Positions 45,701-53,275 of a DNA stretch of 64,000 bases are shown here, in pieces. Source of the DNA: Rhodeus uyekii (Eukaryota > Chordata > Actinopteri > Cypriniformes > Acheilognathidae); the NCBI GenBank assembly GCA_037043235.1, contig JAWRVZ010000016.1:5873001-5937000 (forward strand), written 5' to 3'. The notes below the pieces were generated by a model. The model was not told the DNA's origin and searched no databases. It saw only the letters and a program-made list of their open reading frames with translations. Numbering within the stretch: the stretch's first letter is position 1; each line of letters starts with the position of its first letter. A program made the position numbers and the translations under genes.

Positions 45701-45807
45701 TGAATGGCACATGTCTTGCAGTGTTTTAATTTGCATAACTTGTATTGAACAAAGTAGATCCGTGATAGTGTGTTATATATTTCTCTCCAATATTTTACAG
45801 TATTTAA
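29656..45807 (+). CDS. NLRC3-like receptor (FISNA-NACHT-LRR), teleost NLRC family
   Basis: Predicted cytosolic NOD-like receptor of the expanded fish family. Family members are thought to sense infection or damage and oligomerise through NACHT. Exons: 29656-29702, 29783-29890, 29969-30029, 33179-33383, 33495-35256, 36128-36301, 39998-40171, 41886-42059, and a tentative end at 45801-45807. Phases agree throughout, giving about 903 residues. The 5' exons encode the short peptide block typical of the family (SCVSMKSDYSMG), then a helical segment, FISNA (ELYITEGGSGEVNNEHEVRQ), and NACHT with Walker A GVAGIGKT (33,782-33,805) and Walker B MFVFDGLDEC (33,995-34,024). Three LRR exons follow. No SPRY/B30.2 exon was found, though many relatives have one. 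The last exon is uncertain. The gene could be a pseudogene if the weak donor at 40,172 is not used. Confidence 0.88.
29783..29890 (+). CDS. NLR coding exon 2 (family peptide repeat)
   Basis: Acceptor TTGTTTCAG, donor CTGAG|GTGTTC. It encodes SLYENESLEPSCVSMKSDYS and then MGLPTNFSLGD, the conserved fish NLRC N-terminal repeat peptide (general form PSCVSMKSD.SM..P..F..GD). Relatives often carry several tandem copies; only one is seen here. The introns either side are only 80 and 78 bp. Confidence 0.85.
29969..30029 (+). CDS. NLR coding exon 3
   Basis: Acceptor CCTACAG, donor AAG|GTTAGT. It encodes EKEDGSKSNIVKKNLDSIFK and ends in phase 0. The helical block continues in exon 4 (ELECKIISVMKNELKSFKRL). 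Confidence 0.8.
30170..30811. mobile_element. Tigger-like miniature element in an NLR intron
   Basis: Left end CAGTAGTACCACAAGATACG, right end TATATCGAGGTACCACTG. The subterminal motifs gttacgaaag, agatacgaaa and atacgaag repeat on both arms. The left flank is TA; the right flank is TG, so the target duplication is imperfect. No transposase frame. Confidence 0.75.
30834..32199 (+). mobile_element. Harbinger-like element with Myb-like gene relic
   Basis: Ends GGGCATATTCTTCGTACGTC and GAGGTACGAAGAATATGCCC are inverted, with AAG on both sides (30,831-30,833 and 32,200-32,202). About 1.37 kb. Decayed plus-strand text at about 31,140-31,480 reads KAAKARREDWQKVADKLNL, then RTWEQVKVKCKNIL, then IELQKLIEQKVRLEIELLQE, resembling the Myb/SANT-plus-coiled-coil protein of Harbinger transposons. 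No transposase was recognised. A (TA)n tract lies at about 31,844-31,903. Confidence 0.75.
31844..31903. repeat. (TA)n microsatellite
   Basis: About thirty perfect TA units within the Harbinger-like element. Confidence 0.95.
32220..32875 (-). repeat. Unclassified interspersed repeat, LTR-like ends on the minus strand
   Basis: Read on the minus strand it begins TGTCAGGGTTCTGCTACACT, and the body is full of fish-repeat text (ataaagggagcacacaggga on the plus strand). Similar architecture recurs at 40,798-40,945. It might be a solo LTR, but no target duplication or polymerase was confirmed. Confidence 0.4.
33179..33383 (+). CDS. NLR coding exon 4
   Basis: Acceptor GATTACAG. The frame runs ELECKIISVMKNELKSFKRL and on to ANTLQT. 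It ends at CTGCAGACCA|GTAAGAG. The ATG inside (33,206) opens a long frame but is internal to the exon and not the gene start. Confidence 0.85.
33384..33494 (+). other. Stop-free 111-bp intron inside the long NLR open frame
   Basis: GTAAGAGC at the left and TTGCTTGTCAG at the right are good splice sites. The 111 bp is divisible by three and has no stop, so an ORF finder reads straight through and adds 37 residues rich in hydrophobic amino acids (for example ILHFVFIIIKLL). Removing it joins LQT to K-LMPVYQQKLKS, the arrangement expected in this family. Confidence 0.82.
33495..35256 (+). CDS. NLR coding exon 5: FISNA and NACHT
   Basis: One 1,762-nt exon with FISNA (from about 33,600), Walker A GVAGIGKTVSVQKFILDW, Walker B KIMFVFDGLDECR, a sensor-type LLWITSRPAAA, and the winged-helix and superhelical region (VYSFVHLSIQEFLAAL). 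It ends LLPVAKEARKAE. The donor is GCTGA|GTGAGT. If unspliced, the frame hits TGA at once. No frameshift or internal stop was seen. Confidence 0.92.
35257..36127. other. NLR intron 5
   Basis: AT-rich intron between the NACHT exon and the first LRR exon. Nothing else recognised. Confidence 0.5.
36128..36301 (+). CDS. NLR LRR exon 1
   Basis: 174 nt between TCTGCAG and CTACT|GTGAGTG. It encodes LSRCSITEKGCAALASALRS, then NPSHLRELDLSYNKPGDSG and VKLLSALLEDPHCKLEKL, two ribonuclease-inhibitor-type LRRs. It starts and ends in the same phase, so such exons can be added or lost without breaking the frame. Confidence 0.9.
36516..36850. mobile_element. Tigger-like left end(s), truncated
   Basis: Two candidate ends, CAGCAATACCTCTAG at 36,516 and CAGTTATACCTCATAATCCG at 36,534, each preceded by TA. 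They are followed by subterminal aactcgaattgc and tctcgaatcatg motifs. No right end was found. Confidence 0.5.
37109..39330 (-). mobile_element. Degenerate CR1/L2-type LINE with esterase-bearing first protein
   Basis: Read on the minus strand from about 39,330. First come CDKCRDIVRLTGKISELE and a coiled-coil. Then an SGNH-esterase-like block with VIHVGANDVQLRQSE (about 38,924-38,600), then endonuclease pieces KVIIFSDFNIHLDNEKD (about 38,255-38,052) and DDISDHYLVACRLP (about 38,003-37,734). Last is the start of the reverse transcriptase, VDYRPISNLPFLSKIL (about 37,438-37,109). Frames are broken and most of the polymerase is missing. A hAT-like miniature element splits it at 38,306-38,597. It lies in the NLR intron between LRR exons 1 and 2. 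Confidence 0.85.
38306..38597. mobile_element. hAT-like miniature element inserted in the LINE
   Basis: Left end acagtgtttttcaaccactg, then tgccatgagagatcgtcagg. The right part is ggtggtgtgccataagg and then ccttggctcaaaaaaggtt, the inverted partner with its last bases eroded. It interrupts the LINE between its esterase and endonuclease parts. Confidence 0.65.
39738..39776. repeat. (GT)n(AT)n microsatellite
   Basis: tgtgtgtgtgtgtgtatata continuing as AT units, in the intron upstream of LRR exon 2. Confidence 0.9.
39841..40230 (+). repeat. Segmental duplication copy A (LRR exon 2 with intron flanks)
   Basis: About 155 bp of upstream intron (for example tttcactgaacagatgta, gtagttggattgtg and caataacaaaca), the 174-nt exon and about 50 bp of downstream intron (gttgctttcataccattttt) match copy B at 41,724-42,110. 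Conservation of intron sequence shows the duplication is recent compared with LRR exon 1. Confidence 0.85.
39998..40171 (+). CDS. NLR LRR exon 2
   Basis: 174 nt after TGTCTGCAG, encoding LWDCSITEKGCADLASALRS and NPSHLRELNLNCNKPGDSG. The donor CTACA|GTGATTG is weak, with T at +6 but A and T at +4 and +5 instead of A and G. If it is skipped, CAG is followed at once by TGA. It is a close copy of LRR exon 3, including flanking intron. Confidence 0.85.
40231..41182. other. NLR intron between the duplicated LRR exons
   Basis: Contains an unclassified repeat-like stretch at 40,798-40,945, which read on the minus strand starts near TTACGGTCTGGTCATGTTTC. An open frame at 40,541-40,795 has no recognised family. 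Nothing else is clear. Confidence 0.4.
41183..41372. mobile_element. Tigger-like end fragment, same family as 1294-2365
   Basis: Begins TA then CAGTGGAACCCACTTATCTC, followed by cggttaactcgccaac, ttgaaccgccaaactcccag and atctcgagcacaaaaaaggg. These are the inverse-complement counterpart of the right arm at about 2,200-2,365. The following open frame (41,378-41,695) may be a transposase C-terminal relic, but I could not confirm this. Confidence 0.65.
41724..42110 (+). repeat. Segmental duplication copy B (LRR exon 3 with intron flanks)
   Basis: Partner of copy A at 39,841-40,230. The shared intronic text starts around catcactttataaaggaaaa and extends past the donor to gttgctttcataccattttc. 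Confidence 0.85.
41886..42059 (+). CDS. NLR LRR exon 3
   Basis: 174 nt after TCTTCAG, encoding LWGCSIGEEGCAALASALRS and NPSHLRELNLGSNKPGDSG. The donor CTACA|GTAAGTG is strong. It is duplicated from, or together with, LRR exon 2. Confidence 0.88.
42223..44036. mobile_element. 1.8-kb repeat element with AAGTTGGCTGAGAA inverted ends
   Basis: aagttggctgagaa near the left limit and ttctcagccaactt at the right limit are inverted copies. Between them lie a ggttgctagg minisatellite and single-copy-like text ending in a strong hairpin gaacaggcctgcggcctgttc (about 43,892). No transposase was seen and no target duplication confirmed. The superfamily is unknown. Confidence 0.5.
42325..42945. repeat. ggttgctagg minisatellite
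   Basis: Dozens of 10- to 22-bp subunits built on ggttgctaggg, with variants gtgttgctaggc, gtaaccagagt and gtattttgggt. Related isolated units continue to about 43,470. The strand shown is G-rich. Confidence 0.92.
44037..45668 (+). mobile_element. Degenerate DIRS-type (tyrosine recombinase) retrotransposon
   Basis: At about 44,077-44,463 a frame contains FITGRDTHTLCVTCMGEEHA, similar to the cysteine motif of the gag-like protein of fish DIRS elements. At about 45,000-45,250 the C-terminal part of the tyrosine recombinase appears, with VRAHSTRSMAASKAL carrying the H-x-x-R box, broken by shifts. Left tcatgagccaggattataaa is inverted against cctttatactcctggctcat near 45,520. An inner pair with ggttatgtatgta lies at about 45,372-45,437 and 45,612-45,666. 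The reverse transcriptase is missing. Confidence 0.75.
45372..45666. repeat. Inverted repeat pair at the DIRS terminus
   Basis: acgtctcaggttatgtatgt with ttccttaagagggaacgaga at the left is the inverse complement of tctcgttccctcttagggaa and acatacataacctgagac at the right. About 55-bp arms with a spacer of about 175 bp, as expected of DIRS terminal repeats. Confidence 0.8.
45801..45807 (+). CDS. Tentative NLR terminal codons
   Basis: An acceptor-like tattttacag ends at 45,800. Joined to LRR exon 3 it adds two residues and then TAA (45,805-45,807). AATAAA-type signals follow at about 46,137-46,160. The placement rests only on the splice-like site, the phase and the polyadenylation signals. 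Another end is possible. Confidence 0.35.
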
Positions 45808-46528
45808 CTGCTGTGATACATGATGGAAACTCCAGGAGCTTCAAACTGCTGAATCCTCAACATGGTCACCTAAGATGGACACCTTGACAAACACTAATAG
45901 TGATTCAATAGATTTATAAGTCAGGGATTTCTGGTATTCATTTGTTCACAGATAGAAACCTGAATTTGCAGTCTGAGAAAAAAAATTGCAGCACATTTTG
46001 CTGCCATGTTTTCGGTCCATATATTCCCTGGAGGAAAGGGTCACTGCAAACATTGATGAAACATTTCTGTCCTGATGGGAGTGGCCAACCACATACATAA
46101 AGAATGAGGGGTCATTGAGTGGTTTGAGTATAAAAAATAAAATAAATTGAGTATAAAATAAATTGCAAGACTAATTGAAACTGTTCTGGTGGCACATGGT
46201 GGCCAAACACGTCAGTAAAACAATTATCTCGAATTTGTCACCCCTCTAGTTTCTGAACAGAATATACAGGAAACAACTTGCGAAACTTCACACTCTATCT
46301 CTCTTGATATAAATCTTAATTTAAAATGATTTAATCCATTATGTTAATTTTATCCTCTTATGACTGTCATCTCTTTAATTATTTTGAATTATTTTTTATT
46401 GTATGCTGTTTTATGTATTTTGATTTACATAGTGTAAATTTACAGTCTGCAGTTAAGCTGTAAATGATTTGGCAGTTGCCCGTGCCAAAAAAGCATACCA
46501 AACTAAGCAGTAAAATTTGAAACAGATA
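45808..46528. other. Putative NLR 3' UTR and flank
   Basis: Possible 3' UTR with aataaa-like signals at about 46,137-46,160, followed by AT-rich sequence up to the Harbinger element. The frame starting at the acceptor with one extra base (QYLTAVIHDGNSRSFKLL and onward) stays open for 28 codons but needs a different phase. Confidence 0.4.
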
Positions 46529-46879
46529 GGGGCGGTTTCCCGGACCAAGATTAAGCCTAGTCCTAGACTAAAATGGCCATTTAAATCAGATTAACAGAAA
46601 TGTGATTTCTCTGTCATGGTTTAAAAAAAGTCTAAGACTTAGTCTAGTCCAGAATTTAATAGGCTAATTTCCTGGAGAAAGACTAGAGCAACTTCAGGAC
46701 TAAATCGGGACTTAAACTAAACCTACCAGGAGGCAGGTTTAACTTCAGATTAATTTCATTTAGAGGACACATGGATTACTTTGACGATGTCAATGATGAT
46801 CAATACTTTCCACCACCATAAATGTCCAAAGTGTTTGCACTCCCCAGTTAGAGTTTTCAAACATTGTTGCACGGTGGAA

Positions 46880-47300
46880 AGGTGCAACTCGTGATTCCTG
46901 AACTTTCCTCAACTCATCTCTGTATACTCATTTAGAAAGAAGAGAGCATAATGGAATTTTGCTTGGTGACAGTGGGTATACTCAGAAGGATTTCTTGTTT
47001 ATGCCATACTTGCACCCAACAACAGCTGAACAACTGCGCTACAACCAGGCTCATATGCACACAAGGGGTTTAGTCGAGCGCTTGTTTGGGAGAGTCGTTT
47101 TCAGTGACTTAGGAAAACACTCAGATTCAAACCAAGTAGACAACTTGCAACAACTGTTCTTCACAACTACCTAAAAAAGCAGAGATGCCCAGATCCCCCA
47201 ATAGAAGAAGATGACAATCCAGATGTGCCACTGTTTACAACAAACCACAGAGAAGGACTTGCATACAGAGATGCGTTTGTATTGTGCAACTTTAAATAGA
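46880..47300 (+). pseudogene. Harbinger transposase relic (HARBI1-like C-terminus)
   Basis: DDE-type transposase of the PIF/Harbinger group. The visible core is THLERREHNGILLGDSGYTQ, then KDFLFMPYLHPTTAEQLRYN and QAHMHTRGLVERLFG, containing the third-catalytic-residue region (LLGDSGY). An upstream in-frame stop follows TRDS. A frame change occurs around 47,160, after which DNPDVPLFTTNHREGLAYRD continues to a stop at about 47,300. Not functional. Confidence 0.85.
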
Positions 47301-47454
47301 TATTATTTAACTTACAACCCTTTGTTCAGATCTGATACATGAAATAATAAAAACAAATTTTGTTAAAAGTGTACAACCTTTCGGTCTGGTATGTTACTGA
47401 AACCACCACAACATCCATCTTTTCTTAATAAAACAATACTTATTTCACAAATTC

Positions 47455-48135
47455 ATGTACTGATGTGACATTTGAGCCTTGTTGCATTTCTCTCTCCTTC
47501 ATCTCCAGTTCCACTTGTAGTATCTTCATCTTCATTTCATGCTCCTCCTTAAGATACTTCAATTACTGTTCATGAAAATCATTAGCCAATTTTTCATGAA
47601 CGGTCAGTCTTTTCTTCTGGTTACCAGTACTGGCAGACATTGCCACCCTTGCTTCTGAGGATGTGGAGGGAGAGCTGCTTTCAAATTCTTCAGTTCTGTT
47701 TTGACCTTCTCCTTGAAATATGAACAGTTCATATATGGCCAAATAAATACAGATTAAACTGGAAAATGTTTCACAGCATAAGACAGAAGCAAATAGAAGT
47801 TTGAGAGAAGAGAAACAAAAGCCAAATAGGTATTAAATAACTATTATAAATATAACAGTGATTTTAAAAAGCCATAATAAAACTAATGATTCTTACCCGA
47901 AGTTCTTGTATTGTTCTTGTAGATGTGTGTTCATTTGCATTAAATTCATCACAAATCGATGTCCAGGCATTCCTTTTCTTTAATTGAACAGCTGATGTGT
48001 GCAGTTTGTCTTCGGTAACAGGATGTCTCGAAACTATTTGCTTTAAAAGACTTTTCTCATGTTCAGAAAAGTTATTTGATTGCACTTTCTTTTCAACTTT
48101 CATTGCCATTTGCTTCTCATTTGCATACAATTTGA
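47455..48135 (-). pseudogene. Harbinger-associated Myb/SANT-like gene relic
   Basis: Minus strand. NNFSEHEKSLLKQIVSRHPV and then RNAWTSICDEFNANEH resemble the Myb/SANT DNA-binding domain of the second Harbinger protein, which helps transposase reach the nucleus and the ends. A second coding block follows at about 47,700-47,470 (ARVAMSASTGNQKKRLTVHE, then EEHEMKMKILQVELEMKE), apparently after an intron and broken by a stop. Confidence 0.8.
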
Positions 48136-48368
48136 ACCCTTTCTTAGTTCATTCCATGTTTTATAGGCAACCTCAATCCAGCTAATCCTGATTTGCACAA
48201 GTGGTATTAAATTAATCGAGTTTATTTTAGTTCAGGACTCCATAGTCCAGGTGTTAGTAATCTGTACTTAATCTTTGTTTCAGAAAGCCATTTTTTAAGA
48301 CATGATTAACTATTCTAGATTAAGGCCTACTCCTGTCTTAATTTAATCTTGGTCCTGGAAACCGCCCC

Positions 48369-49019
48369 AAAGAGTTTAGCTTCTGACATACAGTGAATCT
48401 TGGCAAACAGGATATCGGCAACGCTGTGTTAGCGGTGCATGTAGCAGGGAAGCACGGAGGCAAGAATACTGCAACATATACTTTAATGAACACGCCGCTA
48501 GGGTACACGGCGATCACTACACATAACAAACAATAACATATTCAGATTAAGAGACACAAGTTTTAAAAGAGTTCTTTAATTTTCTCTTAATATAAATACA
48601 CTTTTTGGTAAAATATATTGAGGTTAATATATTCCTTTAACATTGGATCCACTCTTCCACGTAAAACCAAAATGGATTAAACCTCATTGTATATCTTGGC
48701 CAAGAATTTGGACATTACCACATGAATGTTATTTTTAATAAAGTCAAATAAATAATTATTCAGATATTATCCTGTAAATGTAACCACTAGAAAATATATT
48801 ACTCTGTTTGTGATAAATGTACTTTGTGCAACACATTGAAGACATTGAACATTTATTTTTTTATTGCCCATTTTTTATTTCTTTTTGAACTGACTTTAAA
48901 ATAGACATGACAAAAAAAACTTAATTGAACTTTTAATTTAGAATCCCATGACATTTTACTTTTGGCATCTTTTAATTATTTTGGCAAAGTTTTGTATTCA
49001 TAAGACAAAATAACTCATA
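48369..49019. other. Unassigned stretch
   Basis: AT-rich sequence between the Harbinger element and a SINE. No coding or bounded repeat recognised. Confidence 0.4.
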
Positions 49020-49172
49020 TTTACATGTATGTAGACGTTTTTATCCAAAGCAACTTTCATTGCATTCAAGAAACACATTGAAATAGTATTGTAGTTCTTT
49101 CTTTCCCTCGGAATTGAACCCATGACCTTGGTGTTGTAAACACCAATGCTCTACTGGTTGAGCTACAGAAAA
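49020..49172 (-). mobile_element. tRNA-derived SINE, minus orientation
   Basis: Tail acgtttttatccaaagcaac at the left; head with gaattgaacccatgaccttg and ctctactggttgagctaca at the right. This is the most complete copy in the window. It directly abuts the DIRS fragment. Confidence 0.75.
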
Positions 49173-49350
49173 GCTCTCTTTGCTTTCTTTCTACTTGCTA
49201 TTACCTCGATAAAGAGGGTGGTGGATCTAAAAGCTCTGTCTGTAGCCCCCTCGTGCCTTGAGTTTGCACATGGGATGGCTAAACCCATCAAAAGGACAGG
49301 CTATGTTCCTAAGGTTCCTACCAATGTGTCACGGTCTATCATACTGCAGG
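49173..49350 (+). pseudogene. DIRS tyrosine recombinase, N-terminal half of a split copy
   Basis: The plus-strand frame LFAFFLLAITSIKRVVDLKA and then CLEFAHGMAKPIKRTGYVPK, VPTNVSRSIILQ, matches the part of fish DIRS recombinases just before the region found at 53,276-53,580. The R of SIKRV is probably the first catalytic arginine of the family. The two halves are separated by about 3.9 kb of later insertions. Confidence 0.7.
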
Positions 49351-49828
49351 TCTTCCCCATTAAACACAGAACGCTCCCCTATTGTTCAAATTTAGTTATT
49401 TTTTGGGGAACCAAATAAGAACATTTTGGGAATAATTTTGAAACTTATAGAGAACGTTCCCTGCTGGTTATTTTTGGGGATAATTTGAAACTTATAGACA
49501 TTTACATTTACTCATTTAGCAGATGCTTTTATCCAAAGCGACTTACAATTTGAGGAGTATAGAAGCTATTTGTCCAAAGGATACAAAAACGCATGAGAGC
49601 ACTTACAATACAATGTTTCAGACATTTTGAACACAAGTAGGACAAGCATGGGGGAATAGAGAAAAAATTTTTTTTTAAGTGTGTATGTGTCATGTTAGGT
49701 GCTCATGGAAGAGATGCGTTTTGAGTAGTCTTTTAAACCTCGACAGGGAATCTGCATTCCGGATGAGGGCAGCGAGTGCGTTCCACCAGCCGGGGGTGGT
49801 GAATGAAAATGTTCTTGTGATCATTCTT

Positions 49829-51363
49829 TTACCTCTCTGTGATGGAACCACGAGTCGTCGCTCGTTGATCGATCGAAGGTTTCTGGTAGGTGTGTAGAAT
49901 TGTACCAATGAATGGAAGTATGAAGGTGCTGAGTTTGTGTAAGTTCTGTATGCAAGAGTCAGTGCTTTGAATTTGATGCGTGCTGAGAGAGGGAGCCAGT
50001 GTAGCGAGATGAAGAGTGGTGTGACGAGTCCTTTTCGGTTGATTGAATACCAGACGAGCTGCTGCGTTCTGGATCAGTTGTAGGGGTTTGATTGCACTTG
50101 CAGGAAGCCCAACCAGAAGAGCGTTGCAGTAGTCCAGTCTGGAAATGACCATGGCCTGCACCAGAAGTTGCGTAGCTTGCTCAGTTAGGAATGGCCTGAT
50201 CCTTCTGATGTTGTACAGTGCAAACCTGCATGATTGAGCCATCTTTGCAATGTGGTCCTTGAAGGTCAGCTGGTCCTCAAAGATCACTCCAAGATTTCTG
50301 ACAGACTTTGAAGGGGTAATCGTGGTAGTACCGATCTGGATAGTGAAATCATGCTGTTGGGTTGGATCGGCAGGAAAGACTAGAAGCTCCGTCTTTGCCA
50401 GGTTGAGCTGCAGATGATGCTCTTTCATCCATGTCGAGATGTCCGCTAGGCAGCTTGTGATTCTCGCAGCCACCATTGGATCATCTGGTTGAAATGACAT
50501 GTAGAGCTGAGTGTTATCTGCGTAGCAGTGATAGGAGAAGCCGTGTGCCTCTATGATGGGACCCAGTGATGTGGTGTACATGGTGAAGAGAAGTGGTCCA
50601 ATAACTGAGCCCTGTGGAACACCGGTGATCAGTTCGCATTCTTTGGAGACCTCCCCGCACCATGCCACCCTGAAGGACCTCTCCGTGAGATAGCATTCAA
50701 ACCACTGAAGGGGAGTTCCGGTGATGCCTAGTGACGAGAGGGTAGATAAAAGGATTTGGTGATTAACAGTGTCAAAGGCAGCAGAAAGATCTAAAAGAAT
50801 GAGAACTGACGATTTTGAATCAGCTTTTGCACTCCTTAGAGCTTCCGTGACAGATAGTAATGCCGTCTCGGTTGAATGGCCCTTCTTGAAACCAGACTGG
50901 TTGATGTCCAACCGGTCATTCTGAGACAGAAAAGAAGATACTTGGTTAAAAACAACACGTTCAAGAGTTTTAGATATGAATGGAAGGAGAGAGACAGGTC
51001 TGTACTTATCAACAAGTGATGCGTTTAATGTGGGTTTTTTGAGCAGTGGGGTTACCCGAGCCTGCTTGAATGCGGTGGGGAAGGATCCCGTGTGAAGGGA
51101 GGTGTTGATGATGTCAGTGAGTGCTGGTAAGATTGTAGGAGAGATGGCTTGTAGAAGGTGTGAGGGGATTGGGTCTAAAGGGCAGGTGGTTGGATGGCTG
51201 GAAAGGAGACGTTTAGATACATCTACCTCAGTGAGTGGAGAGAAGGTTGAGAGAGTGTTTCTGGTTTCAGAGGTCGGTGTACGTTCGTGTGTGTGTGGAG
51301 GTGAGAACTGGCTACTGATAGTTGCAGTTTTGTTAATAAAGTAAAGGGCAAAATCATTGGCAG
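49829..51363 (-). pseudogene. L2 LINE reverse transcriptase with altered catalytic box
   Basis: Continuous frame from YRPVSLLPFISKTLERVVFN through NQSGFKKGHSTETALLSVTE, LILLDLSAAFDTVNHQIL and GVPQGSVIGPLLFTMYT to a C-terminus with LDYCNALLVGLPASAIKPL. It is nearly intact and is the longest open frame outside host genes apart from the NLR. The catalytic box reads YADN instead of YADD (about 50,520), which removes one metal-binding aspartate. A frame change separates it from the linker frame near 51,364. Confidence 0.85.
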
Positions 51364-51852
51364 TTAAGGAGGTAGAGGGAGGTGGTGGAGGAGGAGAGAG
51401 TTGAATGTTTTGAAAAGTGCATGCATGTTGGAAGTGCTGTTGATCTTGGTGTGGAAGTGTAAAGATTTAGCAGTATGGACATCAGTAAAAAAGGTAGAGA
51501 GAAGAGATTTATACAAACTCAGGTCAGATGGGTCCTTAGACTTGCGCCATTTTCTCTCAGCTACCCTTAGCTTGGCCCGGTGTTCACGAAGAACATCAGA
51601 TAGCCAGGGGCTAGAGGGAGTAGCACGCGATGACCTGGAAGAGAGCGGACAGATATTATCTAGGCAAGACGTTAGAGTAGAACATAAGGTATCCGTTTCA
51701 GTATTCACATCCAGAGTTGAGAACTGTTTGTGAGAGGGAAGAGAGGATGAGACGATAGAGGAGAAATGAGAAGGAGAGAGAGAAAGAGAGCGCAGGTTAC
51801 GCCTGAAAGTGACTGGAAGAGGGGTTGGTGTTGCAGAATTAGTAAGATGCAT
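51364..51852 (-). pseudogene. L2 LINE linker between endonuclease and reverse transcriptase
   Basis: SRATPSSPWLSDVLREHRAK, then LRVAERKWRKSKDPSDLSLY and SLLSTFFTDVHTAKSLHF. This is the familiar spacer of fish L2 proteins. It ends in a frame different from that of the following reverse transcriptase. Confidence 0.8.
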
Positions 51853-52692
51853 ATGAAATGTAATTAAAGAATGGTCAGAAACATGGTTTAACCAGAGTGT
51901 TGTCTGTGATGCAGTTGCGTGTGTAGATCAAGTCGAGTTGATTGCCCGACTTGTGGGTACCTGTGGTGATGAGTCGGTTGAGGTCAAATGAGGCTAGGAG
52001 AGAGAGGCAGTCTGTAGCGCAAGGCTTCTCCAAATGTATGTTGAAGTCACCAAAGAGAATGTGAGAGAATATAGAGAATATAGAGAACGTTAAAGAGAAT
52101 ATAGAGAACGTTCCCAGGACGTTCCCTGCAGGTTAGTTTTTGGGGTTAATTTTGAAACCCAAAAAGAATGTTCCCAGAAAATTATTCAGCCAATCTGACA
52201 TCTGTTAGTTCCACAAGCCAGAAAAATATATCTGCTAACCGTTTTTTTTAGAGTTTATTTGTAAGAATTTTCCTGGAAAAACTGGGACTACATTCGTCTT
52301 GAAGCAAATGACAAAACAACTGATGATTTGAATACGGTTAGATGTGCAGCGCTGGACTTTTCAAATATTGTGTTTCTGTGTTTTTTTCACATTTCATTGT
52401 GTGTAAATATTTTTTAAATATTAATGTATATAATTATATTTCTAAATACAATTCTGTAATGTTTAAATATATTCATGGCTTGTAAATGTGTTTTATAAAG
52501 AATATTCATGTTCAAAATTACATTTTCTAAATACAATTGTGTAATATGTTTAAATATGTTCATGGCTTATATATGTACGTTTAAAGAATATTCATGTTCA
52601 TGATCCAATTTTCTAAAAACAACTGTGTAGTGTTTAAATATGTTCATGGCTTATATATATTCCCAGAACGTTCTGGGAACCAAAAATTGTTA

Positions 52693-53270
52693 AGGGCCAG
52701 TCACACAGCCGATCACGCACGAATCACTCACAAATCACGCACAGATTGGGTTTGTGCGTGCTTGTGCGTCGAGAAATTGACCAAAGTATTCCACGAACAT
52801 TCGATGCACACCCGACGCATGAATCACTGACGAAGCGCGTCCAAACACACACGCATCGCGAACGTTCCACGTACAAGCACTTTCAGAATCCACATTGTCA
52901 GTGGAATGAACGTGATACGTGCGCGGTTCATGCGTGATATGAAGGTGGGGTGTCAGTGGACGGACGTGGACGTGCACGGTTTCTAACTAGTTCTGACACA
53001 TAAGCACTGATTTGTCTCGCACATAGTCACGCATACTCGACACATAAACTACGCATGCCGACTCATGAATAATACACACCAATGCACAACTTCACATTTT
53101 TGAACCGTTCAAAACTCAAAATCACACACAAACCGCCTTTGACGCACATCCACTTACAATCACTGACGGTCCACGTTCATTCCACCGACGAATTACGCAT
53201 ACAATGCACGCTCCGCGCAGAAATGAAAATCTGTGTGTAATTCGTGCGTTTTCATTGTGTGACTGGCCTT
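52693..53270. mobile_element. 578-bp Harbinger-type miniature element
   Basis: Ends AGGGCCAGTCACACA and TGTGTGACTGGCCTT are inverted, with TTA on both sides (52,690-52,692 and 53,271-53,273), the usual Harbinger target. The interior is unusually rich in acgcac/cgtgcg motifs on both strands. No coding capacity. Confidence 0.8.
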
Positions 53271-53275
53271 TTAGC

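Larger units (their letters stand above)
46529..48368. mobile_element. PIF/Harbinger transposon, 1.84 kb, both genes decayed
   Basis: Inverted ends GGGGCGGTTTCC..GGACCAAGATTAA at the left and the complement at the right. Inside are a HARBI1-type transposase C-terminus on the plus strand and a Myb/SANT-like gene on the minus strand, converging as in autonomous Harbinger elements. The N-terminal two thirds of the transposase are deleted. The flanking triplets (ata and aaa) do not make a clean target duplication. Confidence 0.88.
49500..52065 (-). mobile_element. L2-type LINE, 5'-truncated
   Basis: Minus strand, about 2.5 kb. It starts within the endonuclease C-terminus (about 52,060-51,870: LITTGTHKSGNQLDLIYT) and passes through a linker (51,852-51,364) and the reverse transcriptase. 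It ends with the fish tail seen on the plus strand as agcagatgcttttatccaaa at 49,518. The tail is shared with the SINEs, consistent with an L2 partner. Confidence 0.88.
49360..52690. mobile_element. aacgttccc-type repeat hosting the L2 LINE
   Basis: Both sides of the LINE carry the same repeat text: agagaacgttccctgctggt with ttatttttggggataa at about 49,450, and agaacgttcccaggacgttc with gttagtttttggggttaatt at about 52,100. Further cccagaacgttctgggaacc occurs at about 52,665. This fits one older repeat interrupted by the LINE. Confidence 0.55.
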
